Shown: positions 53,926 to 62,705 of the stretch, piece by piece
Layout: the number at the start of each line of letters is the position of its first letter
Position numbering within the stretch: position 1 is the stretch's first letter
NCBI RefSeq assembly: GCF_029867415.1
Contig: NW_026705396.1
Span: 248,001 to 312,000, forward strand
Direction: 5' to 3'
DNA from: Vicia villosa
Taxonomy: Eukaryota; Streptophyta; Magnoliopsida; Fabales; Fabaceae
Length of the DNA stretch: 64,000 nucleotides
Notes under the pieces: model-generated
Seen by the model: the letters and a program-made list of their open reading frames with translations, nothing else
What the model was told of the DNA's origin: nothing
Database searches by the model: none
Program-made: the position numbers and the translations under genes

Positions 53926-56313
53926 ATGGCATCCACCTCACAATACAAAGTTCGTGTTCATATGAACGGTGAGACTTACCACTGCGACACAAACGGTTTT
54001 CTATTTAGAAACACTAACTCAACACGTTTTGCTCTAAATAGAAAAGCGGATTTCTCTTATCTAAAAAGGAAAATCGAATCCAAAATTAGAGAACCAGTCT
54101 CTCAAATATTTTACCAACAACCCTTAGTTGAACCTAACAACTCGGTCAAGTTTTATCAATCACAGATCACAACTGACATAGAGGTTCAAAACATGTTCCT
54201 TACCCATGAGTATTTTGGTTATGATTATCTGGAACTGTACATAGTGGTTGAACAAATTGTTCCTTCGCAAAATATCCAGTCACAGGTTATTGATCATGTT
54301 GTTGATGACAAACAACAGCCCGAAGATGTCATTGATGAAGAAACTGAAATAAAAGATGTCGTTGATGAGTTGGTGAACCGTGATTCCGAAGATGACGAAC
54401 AAGTTCCAGTACCGGATACACATGCATATTCACCTCCAGCACATTTCACAACACTTAATTTGGGAGAGGATGAGCCATCGTCTGATATGTTCTACAATTC
54501 ATATATGAGGTCAGACGAGGAGTTAAAAGAGGGTGACACGTTTCATTCGAAGGATGATTGTATGTTAGCTATAAAAAACTGGAACTTAGCAAATTGTGTT
54601 GATTTTAAAGCTGAATGCTCAAATCCAGAGAGAGTCACTATTTTGTGCAGAAACCCGGAGTGTGGATACATGTTGAAGGCATCATTCAGAAAGAAATTTA
54701 ATGCGTGGGTGATACATTTGATTTCTCAAGGCCACACTTGCGTCAACACAAATATGGCGCAAGATCATCGGAAACTCAGTCATGACATGATATGTCATAC
54801 CATCATTCCTCTCGTCGAAACTGACCCATCACTGAAGGTGAAGACGATTATTTCCCATTGCGTTTCTGTGTTCAAGTACAGACCTTCGTACAGAAAGGCT
54901 TGGTTAGCGAAGCATAAAGTAATTGAAAAAGTCTACGGCAACTGGGAGGAATCATACCAACAACTTCCTCGCTACCTGGCTGCACTGCAATTGTATTCAC
55001 CTGGGACTGTTACTATATTGGAGACACTGCCGGCACAATCCCAAGACGGAACCCCTCTCGAAGGTAATGGAATCTTCCATAGACTGTTCTGGGCGTTTTG
55101 ACCATGCATCATCGGTTATGGTTTTTGCAAGCCGATTATTCAAATTGATGGAACCTGGTTGTATGGGAAATACAAGGGAACATTGCTGATGGCGGTCGCA
55201 CAGGATGGAAACAGCAACATTTTTCCAATAGCCTTTGCTCTAGTAGAAGGAGAAACAGTTGTTGCTTGTAGTTTCTTTCTGAAGAATCTCCGAGCTAGAG
55301 TTGCTCCACAATCTAATCTTTGTTTGATTTCGGACAGGCATGCTTCTATTGACAGCGCATACAACAATCCGGCAAATGGTTGGCACAACCCCCCGTCTAA
55401 GCATGTCTACTGTATTAGGCATATAGCACAAAATTTTATAAGAGAGATCAAAGATAAATTTTTGAAGAACCACTTGGTGAACGCGGGGTATGCCTTAAAC
55501 CAACCTGGATTTCAATACTACCGCCGAGAAATAGCGTTGACAAATCCAGATGCAGGGAGGTGGATTGACAGCATTGACAGAGCGAGATGGACTAGGTCAT
55601 ACGACGATGGGGCTAGGTGGGGCCACATGACTACAAATCTTGTGGAATCAATGAACGGGGTTATCAAAGGCATACGAAACCTACCTGTAACTGCTTTGGT
55701 CAGTGCTACGTATTTTCGGATGACAACTTTGTTCGCCACAAGAGGTAAGCGGTGGAATTTAGTATTACAAACACAACAGGTATACAGCGATGTCTGCATG
55801 AAATATATACAACAAGAATCTGCCAAGGGTAACACTCATCGAGTGACCGAGTTCGACCGTCATGGCCACACCTTCAGTGTAATAGAAACAATTGACCACA
55901 ACCAGGGGCTTCCACGACAAGAGTATCGCGTCTCGATCCCAGATCGTTGGTGCGACTGTGGCCAATTTCAAGCATATCGCATGCCTTGCTCCCATGTCAT
56001 TGCAGCATGTTCACATACTCACTTTGATGCATTATCTTTGGTATCAGAAATTTACAAGGTATCAACGTTGCTCAACGTATACGACAATTACTTTCCGGTG
56101 ATAGTAATGGAGGCATATTGGCCTGTGTACGAGGGGGAAACAGTTTGGCATAACGATTTAATGTGTCGTAATAAAAGCGGTCGACCAAACAGCAGGCGTA
56201 TTATAACCGAGATGGACTCCACTAAAAAAATGCATAGGAAGTGTAGTATATGTCGTGAGGTAGGACATAATAGGAACAAATGTCCTAATCGTGGATCTAG
56301 CTCCACAACATAG
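53926..56313 (+). pseudogene. MULE transposase (MURA type), one in-frame stop
   Basis: From ATG 53926 (MASTSQYKVRVHMNGETYH) the frame is continuous for 795 residues except for TGA at codon 392 (55099-55101, after FWAF; possibly CGA before mutation). An acidic linker is followed by the MuDR-type zinc-finger region (C..ERVTILCRNPECGY, ISQGHTC). The catalytic core follows: D408 in QIDGTWLYGKY, D470 in LISDRHASI, E574 in NLVESMNGV. A SWIM finger (C676, C678, C688, H690 in CDCGQFQAYRMPCSH) and a C-terminal knuckle (C773, C776, H781, C786) complete it. It would bind the terminal repeats and cut and paste the element in the nucleus. An upstream in-frame extension to 53584 is only the tandem array. 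Length and domain set are normal for a full plant MULE transposase. Confidence 0.93.
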
Positions 56314-56480
56314 TTTTTAGTTGCAATGATATTTGTGATTTACTTTTTCAATGAAATGGACTTTTTTTCATTAATTAGATGGATTACAACAACACAACAA
56401 ACAACACAACAAACAACAAACATTAGGCCTAGAAATAAATTTTTACCTAATAACACAACAACACAAAAAACAATTAAAAT

Positions 56481-56834
56481 CTATGAAATTATAGCGGTTA
56501 AAACAATGTCGTCTGTTCCGTCCATTATTTGTTCAGTATCATGGTCGGTTTTCACATCAACCCACCAACGGATCGTCTCTCCGGTCCTAAGCGACACCCT
56601 TGTTCTAAGCCTCTGAATCCTTTTTATTTCTTCTCCGGGACTGTACTCCCCTTCTAACTGTGCCATCAGAGTCCGCTTTAGGTTGTTGAAGTCGCGGATG
56701 TTTCAAAACGTCACCGCCATAGGAGGTTTGACTGGGGAAAAAATTACATGACCATAACATCTCTTGTATTCCGGCGCCGGCACAGGACGGCTGGATGATG
56801 TTCGTTCCCATGACTGCGGCCTTATGCGAGACAT
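56481..56834 (-). pseudogene. Third MULE gene: small uncharacterised ORF convergent with the transposase
   Basis: From ATG 56834 (MSRIRPQSWERTSSSRP) the frame runs 117 codons to TAG 56481, interrupted only by TGA at codon 44 (56703-56705, one C-to-T change from CGA). Notable segments are RCYGHVIFSPVKPPMAV, YSPGEEIKRIQRLRTRV and GETIRWWVDVKTDHDTEQ; there is no signal peptide, membrane segment or zinc finger. A TATA box (CTATATATAGG, 56907-56917) lies 73 bp upstream on the same strand. It ends 168 bp from the end of the transposase, tail to tail, the position of mudrB in maize MuDR, but I see no similarity to a known family. The function is unknown. Confidence 0.7.
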
Positions 56835-56906
56835 GATCAATAATGTGAAGTGAATATGGAAAAATTGAAGGAGAAAATAATGAAGATTGATTTCATGATG
56901 AGCTGC

Positions 56907-56917
56907 TATATATAGGC
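56907..56917 (-). promoter_or_regulatory. TATA box of the third MULE gene
   Basis: CCTATATATAG on the minus strand, 73 bp before ATG 56834. A GTTGTCGCC motif (56931-56939) lies just upstream of it. Confidence 0.6.
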
Positions 56918-56939
56918 CAAAATATTAAGTGTTGTCGCC

Positions 56940-57165
56940 ACCCAAGGAGGCGACCGGGACAGCTGGATGCAACTAAAAAAATAATATAAAAAATAATAAA
57001 AAATAGTTAAACAAAATAATATAAAAAAATAATGAAAAATAAATAGTAAATAAAAAAATAATGGAAAATAATAATGGAAAAAAATAATGAAAAAAAAATA
57101 GTAAGTAAAAAAATAATATAAAAAAAATTGAAAAAAAAATAAGGGGGGGTGTTGTCGCCAGGGGG
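56940..57165. other. A-rich subterminal region and start of the right terminal repeat
   Basis: It is dominated by AAAAAATAATGAAAAAAATA-like runs up to 57140, then GGGGGGGTGTTGTCGCC of the right terminal inverted repeat, which starts at about 57103. No gene. Confidence 0.7.
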
Positions 57166-57906
57166 GTGGCGACTATAGCTGTCCAAACGGGCTACCCGGC
57201 CCTAAACGGGCCGGCCCTAGTGGGCCTCGGGCTTTTTCGGGCCGGGCCTAAAAAGCCCATTTTTATATGGGCTCTATTTTTACTACCCAGGCCCAGCCCT
57301 GTTCGGGCCTCGGGCTTTTTCGGGCCGGACCCAAAAAGCCCATTTCCAAAATATATATTAAATATTCTCTTTAATTTAAAAAAATAAATTATATTAAGCT
57401 TAATTTTTAAAAAAATATTAAAATTTGTTTTTATATTTCACTATTATAAAATATATTTTAAAGAAATAAAAAAATTTGAATTTTTTAATTAGTATTAAAT
57501 ATTAAATTTTATTAATTAAATATTAAATTTTACTATTTATCGGGCCCATGGGCTACCCGGAGCCCATACGGGCTGGCCCATTTAAGGCCGGGCTTTTTCG
57601 GGCCGGGCTCAAAAAGGCCCGAAACAAAATGGGCTCAAAAAATTAGGCCCAAGCCCTAACATTTTTCGGGCCCCGCGGGCCGGCCCATGGGCTTCGGCCC
57701 ATTTTGACGGCTCTAGTGGCGACAACACCTGTTTTTTGAACGCATGCGCCAGGCCCATTGGCGACAACGTGTTGGGCTTAGTGTTGTCGCCACCCCCCGG
57801 CGACAACGTGTTATTTTTTTAAAAAAAAAGACATTTTGGTAATTTTTTTGAAAAACTTGTTATTTTTGAAATTTTTTTTAAAAATCTGGATATTCAAAAA
57901 AAATTC
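57103..57906 (-). repeat. Right terminal inverted repeat of the MULE, split by a MITE
   Basis: It is the reverse complement of the left repeat, ending GGATATTCAAAAAAAATTC at 57906. It carries GTTGTCGCC/GGCGACAAC motifs at 57151, 57718, 57760, 57783 and 57799. The 542-bp hAT-like element at 57174-57715 and its 8-bp duplication interrupt it. Confidence 0.9.
57174..57715. mobile_element. hAT-like non-autonomous element, TSD GTGGCGAC
   Basis: The element runs from TATAGCTGTCCAAACGGGC to GCCCATTTTGACGGCTCTA, inverted ends of TAxAGCxGTC type. It is flanked by a perfect 8-bp duplication GTGGCGAC (57166-57173 and 57716-57723). The arms are GC-rich with repeated GGGCCGG/GGCCCG words around an AT-rich centre and no coding capacity. 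The uninterrupted sequence is visible in the opposite MULE repeat. An 8-bp duplication is the hAT signature. Confidence 0.9.
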
Positions 57907-57947
57907 CCACCCTCAAGTCATTTGCATCATCCATCATAAATCAAAGA

Positions 57948-58367
57948 ATGGAACATTCACCACTTTTCTTCTTGTTACTCACCATTGCATTGATTTTTAC
58001 TTCTCATGCTATGTCACCAACAAATGAGGCTCAACAACATTGCTTGAAACTTCTCAAAGGTGATTATCAAACATCAGCCAAAAACTATCTTACATTCTGC
58101 AACTTATATTTAGGGTTTGCAAAAGAAAAAGCCATCATAGGTATACATTACTCCAAGAGTTTGGTGAAAGAATACTTATCTTCTTCTGAAGCCATCAAAT
58201 ATTATGAAGTTTTGATTCTAGGGTTTATAGGCGTGACATCTCAGTTGAGTATGGAACCAAATGACGTATTTTGGGATGCCATATCCGGTGAATGGGGACT
58301 CTTGAAAAAAATGTTAATTGTTTTATTTCCTATATTACATGGTGTAGTGATAAACAATCCTCTATAA
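57948..58367 (+). CDS. PMEI-2: PMEI-like protein, decayed and promoter-disconnected
   Basis: A 139-residue ORF with a signal peptide (LFFLLLTIALIFTSHAM) and helix segments clearly paralogous to PMEI-1 (CLKLLKGDYQTSAKNYLTFC, SLVKEYLSSSEAIK). It is shorter and lacks the first hairpin Cys and the C107/C147 pair of PMEI-1, keeping only C32 and C51; the C-terminal helix is replaced by a hydrophobic tail. It is nearly identical to PMEI-3 except for the frame-preserving region after EAIK. The MULE sits between its TATA box (50157) and ATG, so normal expression is unlikely. I call it a probable pseudogene with an open frame. Confidence 0.65.
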   Translation: MEHSPLFFLLLTIALIFTSHAMSPTNEAQQHCLKLLKGDYQTSAKNYLTFCNLYLGFAKEKAIIGIHYSKSLVKEYLSSSEAIKYYEVLILGFIGVTSQLSMEPNDVFWDAISGEWGLLKKMLIVLFPILHGVVINNPL

Positions 58368-58638
58368 TTTGTACTTTATTAGAAAAAAAACACAATGAGA
58401 TATGTGATTTTTTTTGCTATGTTAGGTTATTATTGGGTTTTATCTTTAAACAATTAACATAATATATAAATATATATAAATATGTAAATCTTTTTACTAT
58501 ATAGAGATGTCAAAATGGACGAATCCATATGGGCTGGTCCGTCAGGCACGAAAATTATAAGGTTTGGGTCTTAAAATTAGATGTCATATTTTGTAGGTTT
58601 TTTAGCCCAGCTATAAAAAGCTTGTTACCCGTCACAGC
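58368..58638. other. PMEI-2 3' flank, duplicated downstream of PMEI-3
   Basis: This region and 59111-59395 match 60397-60952 closely. It marks the extent of the tandem duplication. No gene. Confidence 0.8.
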
Positions 58639-59102
58639 CATGGACGGACCTAGGTTGAAGGAAGTGTGGGCTGGTGACCCCACTAAATTTTGAGTAATTA
58701 TTCAAGTATGTTATTACACACTATTATCCACTGAAATACAAGTTTTGTTAAGGTATTATGTGACCCACCTTGAAAACATGTTTCATATTGTGCATTGCAT
58801 TTGATTGAGTTACTGTAATATAATCATAAAACGATTATATTATATAGTAAAATTTTAAAACTTAGAATTATAAGGGATATACAATCTTTCAATAAAGTTA
58901 AGACAATAAAAGAATATGTTATATATTTAATAGTAAATTATAAATAGTAATTTTGATAAATCTAAATATTATTAGAATAGTAAATTATATATTTTAAATA
59001 TTAATATAATTATTATTTTTTAATTTTCATATTATACATTTGAAAACCACTGAAAGAAATATATAATGCCCCCACTATTTAAAATTTCTGGGTCCGTCCC
59101 TG
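58639..59102. mobile_element. hAT-like non-autonomous element
   Basis: 464 bp from CATGGACGGACCTAGG to CTGGGTCCGTCCCTG, with imperfect terminal inverted repeats CAxGGACGGACCxAG. Flanks are GTCACAGC (58631-58638) and ATCACAGC (59103-59110), an 8-bp duplication with one mismatch. The duplicated PMEI-3 flank has the empty site ATCACAAC at 60666-60673. No coding capacity. Confidence 0.88.
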
Positions 59103-59110
59103 ATCACAGC

Positions 59111-59385
59111 TAGCTCATATGGGTCGTAGGTAGCCCATTAGGTCCCATAATTTTAAATTTTAAAAAATATTTATTAATATTTCTATTTTCTTACTCCAAA
59201 ATAGTATATTGATTTTTCTCACCTCACTGTATTTTATCTCTATTATATTCAATCTTTCTCTTTTAAATTATGCATTAGTATAATCAATATTTTTTCATCG
59301 TATATATTAGTTTTTCTCTTATGTTAAATATTCAAGTATTATTTTATATAATTTAGACATATATTGTATTTAAAAACACATTATG
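59111..59385. other. Continuation of the duplicated PMEI 3' flank
   Basis: AT-rich sequence matching 60674-60950 up to TTTAAAAACACATTA, after which the two copies diverge and LINE sequence begins. No gene. Confidence 0.75.
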
Positions 59386-59861
59386 AAGTTGTATGTTGGT
59401 TAAGATGGGGTTTGGAGATAAATGGAGAAAATGGATGGAATTATTGGTCTTTAAAAGTGACATGTCGGTTGTGGTTAATGGGAGTCCCACCAAAGAGTTT
59501 GTTGTTAAGAGAGGTTTAAGACAAGGAGATCCATTATCGCCCTTTCTTTCTGTTATAGTGGCAGAGGCTCTTTCTAGGTTGGTAAGGAAATCAATTGAAA
59601 TTGGAGAATATGAGAATTTAGTGATAAAGCGGAGTTGTAGTGTTAATATTCTCCAATTTGCATATGATACTTTAATGGTAGGCCAAGGGTCTTGGAAGCA
59701 TATAAAGGCTTTAAAAATTGTGTTGAGAGCTTTTGAGATAGTCTTGGATCTTGGCATCAATTTTCACAAAAGCAAGTTGATAGGGATTAATATTTCGCCT
59801 CAATTCTTGGAGGCTGCCTCGTTGTACCTCTCTTGCAAGATTTGTGAAAATTGTCATTATT
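59386..59861 (+). pseudogene. LINE reverse transcriptase fragment between the duplicated PMEI units
   Basis: The open frame (59393-59863) covers the RT palm: KMGFGDKWRKWMELLV, GLRQGDPLSPFLSVIVAEAL, the catalytic box as QFAYDT (consensus FADDT, first Asp replaced by Tyr) and LGINFHKSKLIGI. It is truncated at both ends with no poly-A or ORF1. It is a different L1-type copy from that at 43433-47845, with only similar motifs. It lies exactly at the junction of the two PMEI units. Confidence 0.85.
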
Positions 59862-59973
59862 GATACCCATTATGGATTTTCATAAATTAATGATACCCAT
59901 TGTGGATTTTCCAAGTCTATAAATAAATAATGCCACCCTTAAGTAATTTGCATCATCCATCATAAACCAAAGA
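59862..59973 (+). promoter_or_regulatory. PMEI-3 promoter and empty MULE site
   Basis: It contains ATTAATGATACCCATTGTGG, the TATA box CTATAAATAA (59918-59927) and AATGCCACCCTTAAGTAATT, which corresponds to the MULE target in the PMEI-2 promoter without the insertion. Confidence 0.85.
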
Positions 59974-60396
59974 ATGGAACATTCACCACTTCTCTTCTTG
60001 TTACTCACCATTTCATTGATTTTTACTTCTCATGCTATGTCACCAACAAAGGAGGCTCAACAACATTGCTTGAAACTTCTCAAAGGTGATTATCAAACAA
60101 CATCTGCCAAAAACTATCTTACATTTTGCAACTTATACTTAGGGTTTGCAAAAGAAAAAGCCATCATAGGTACACATTACTCCAAGAGTTTGGTGAAAGA
60201 ATACTTATCTTCTTCTGAAGCCATCAAACATTTTGATTCCAGGGTTTATAGGCGTGACACTTCAGTTGAGTATGGAACCGGATGACGTATTCTGGGATGC
60301 CATATCCGGTGAATGGGGACTCTTGAAAAAAATGTTAATTGTTTTATTTCCTCTATTTCCTATATTACATGGTGTAGTGATAAACAATCCTCTATA
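59974..60396 (+). pseudogene. PMEI-3: frameshifted PMEI-like pseudogene
   Basis: The first 86 or so codons match PMEI-2 (signal peptide LLFLLLTISLIFTSHAM, HCLKLLKGDYQ, NYLTFCNLYLGFAKEKA). After SSEAIK an 8-bp deletion relative to PMEI-2 (near 60230) shifts the frame and it stops at 60285. The rest, including WDAISGEWGLLKKM in another frame, is still recognisable to about 60396. Like PMEI-2 it lacks the second cysteine pair. The promoter is intact and MULE-free. Confidence 0.85.
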
Positions 60397-62129
60397 ATTT
60401 GTACTTTATTAGAAAAAACACAATGAGATATGTGATTTTTTGTTATGTTAGGTTATTATTGGGTTTTATCTTTAAACAAGTAATATAATATATAAATAGA
60501 TAAATCTTTTTTTACTGTATATATATTCATTATTTAGAGATGTCAAAATGGACGAATCCATATGGGCTGATCCGTCTGACACGAAAAATTATAAGGCTTG
60601 GGTCTTAAAATTTGAGCTCATACTTTGTAGGTTTTTTTAGCCCAACCATAAAAAGCTTGTTACCCATCACAACTAGCTCATATGGGTCGTAGGTAGCCCA
60701 TTAGGTCCCAGAATTTTAATTTTTAAAAAATATTTATTAATACTTCTATTCTCTTACTCCAAAATAGTACATTGATTTTTCTCATCTCAATGTATTTTAT
60801 CTCTATTCTATTCAATCTTTCTCTTTTAAATTATGCATTAATATAATCGATATTTTTTCATCGTATATATTAGTTTTTCTCTTATGTTAAATATTCAAGT
60901 ATTATTTTATACAATTTAGACATATATTATATTTAAAAACACATTAAGTTATTGTTTCTTTGATTCGAATAATTACTTTTATGATTTGATATAAACCAAT
61001 TGTCTTGGTCTTTTTGTGGAAGTAGCATCATGTGAGTGTGTGTCTACCCTCTTGCACCAATTAATTATTTTCTCCTTTTTGTCAATGAATGAGAGTGTGT
61101 CACCCATGAGAGAAAAACTTAGAAGAAGTGTGATGAATCACATCTTTTGAATCATCATTATGTATTCTTGTTGTAGAACAAAAATCTAGAGAAATTGACA
61201 AAATTGACCAATCAAGTAATAGAATTAATCAAACTCTGAACAATCACCCAGAACCTAGAAATCAATTTATTTTTACTAAGGACCATGAGAAAACCTAGTA
61301 TGTGTTCTTCATTCACCAATACCTAACTCTTTGTTGATACCTTGTGATTAACCTCCTAGAATGTGGATCTTGTGAATTTTAGATATGTGTGTGTGTGTGT
61401 GTGTGTGTGATTTTTTAGATACTATTCATCATCTTTAAACTTTGTCAAGAACAATTGGTATGGACCTTCAACTCTAAAGATTGAGTATGAGAGGTAGACT
61501 AAAGGTACATTAAGGAATCTAATGTCTTTCCTTGAAGTTGTGTTTTTGTATATTAGGTGAAAGAATTGTTTCTTGGATATGAGTTTTGGTTGTGTGTTTT
61601 TTAGAAAGAGAGACAAGTGTCTCTGTACTCCATTGAAAACTTTGGAGAAACCTTGCGAAGATTGTCTCAAAACAAAAGAGTTGTCCAATTATTTGAGGCT
61701 AATGGCAATCGCTCAAACAAGTCTTTGTTAGATTGGAGGAAATAATGCTGCACAAAGGTAGCTTGGAGCAAATTATTATGGATATCAAGATTATTGGATC
61801 AAGATCATTGAGGACCTTCTATGTAGCAGTTGAGTATCTACATCAATAAAAGGAATTATCATTGAATATGCGTGTAGGCTAATGCAGTGAGGCTATTAGC
61901 GTTCAGATTGATGATAGTTCGTTGTATTAAAATACTTGTATATTAACTCTTAAAAATAGTGGAAACCTTGATTATTTTCCCCCAATGGTTTCAAACCATT
62001 GAAGAGTGGAGTAAGTATAGTGAGAACAGTTTTTGAACCACTATATATCTTTTTTTTACTTTCCTTCATCTCTATCTCTCTTTAATTTCTTCATTCATCA
62101 TATAAAAGTTAAATCATATCATAATTTAG
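60397..62129. other. Intergenic region
   Basis: The left part to 60952 is the duplicated PMEI flank. A (GT)n run lies at 61385-61409. From 61430 to 62050 the sequence reads like an LTR or leader of a copia-type element (TGGAGGAAATAATGC, AATAGTGGAAACCTTGATT), but no ends or duplication are found. No gene. Confidence 0.5.
61385..61409. repeat. (GT)n microsatellite
   Basis: Twelve GT dinucleotides. Confidence 0.95.
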
Positions 62130-62705
62130 ATGTCATATATGCTAGGTCATGCTTGTAGTGATTTATTATATAAGCATATGTCTGTATTCCCTCAAACCTA
62201 TCGAACCCCTCTAGATCAACACCATCTAATGATCACGTGGAATGCCCACAAAGTTAGTAATATGATTAATATTGATGGCAGTAGCTCCGATAATGCTGAC
62301 GTCTTTGATTTTGGTGGTTTGATTCGAAATGTTGATGGTGCTTGGGTTCACGATTTTGCAGGTAATATTGGTTATTCCAACATCCTTCATGTTGATCTGA
62401 TGATGCTATAACTTGGTTTATGTATGGCATGTGAACTTGGCATCAAAGACCTGATGTATCATTGTGACTCCAACTCTACTATCAAGCTTATCTCTGAGTC
62501 TGTTAATGTCTGGCATCACTATGTCGCGAACTTCACAATATTAAAGAGATTCTATCTAAGAAATGACGAGTTCAAATATTCCATACTCTTAGAAGAAGGA
62601 ATGCTTGTACTTATTATCTAGCAATATATGGGCTGATAATGATGCGGTGTACCGGTGTTTTGCTGAAACCTTCTGTAAAAATCATCACTTTTTTACTAGC
62701 TAATG
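62130..62705 (+). pseudogene. RNase H-like (RVT_3 type) pseudogene
   Basis: Two blocks, 62130-62411 and 62424-62621, read as one degenerate domain: INIDGSSSDNADVFDFGGLI (first catalytic Asp), DGAWVHDFAGNIGYSN, HVDLMML where HAELLA is usual (Glu to Asp), ACELGIKDLMYHCDSNSTIK (Asp kept), NVWHHYVANFTILK and EEGMLV; the last catalytic NA.AD.LA is lost. It has at least one stop and two frameshifts. Such domains follow the zinc-binding region of some plant LINEs or occur as orphan ORFs. No RT is attached. Confidence 0.75.

Larger units (their letters stand above)
50182..57906. mobile_element. Three-gene Mutator-like element (MULE) with plant mobile domain gene, TSD CCACCCTCA
   Basis: The 7725-bp element is flanked by perfect 9-bp repeats CCACCCTCA (50173-50181 and 57907-57915), the size generated by Mutator transposases. 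Terminal inverted repeats of about 255 bp match closely, beginning GAATTTTTTTT and sharing TTGAATATCCAGATTTTTAA. Inside are a four-exon plant-mobile-domain gene (minus), a MURA transposase (plus) and a small third gene (minus). The right terminal repeat has been interrupted by a hAT-like MITE. Each gene has nonsense codons (three, one and one), so this copy is inactive but only slightly decayed. The empty site is visible in the PMEI-3 duplicate. Confidence 0.95.
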
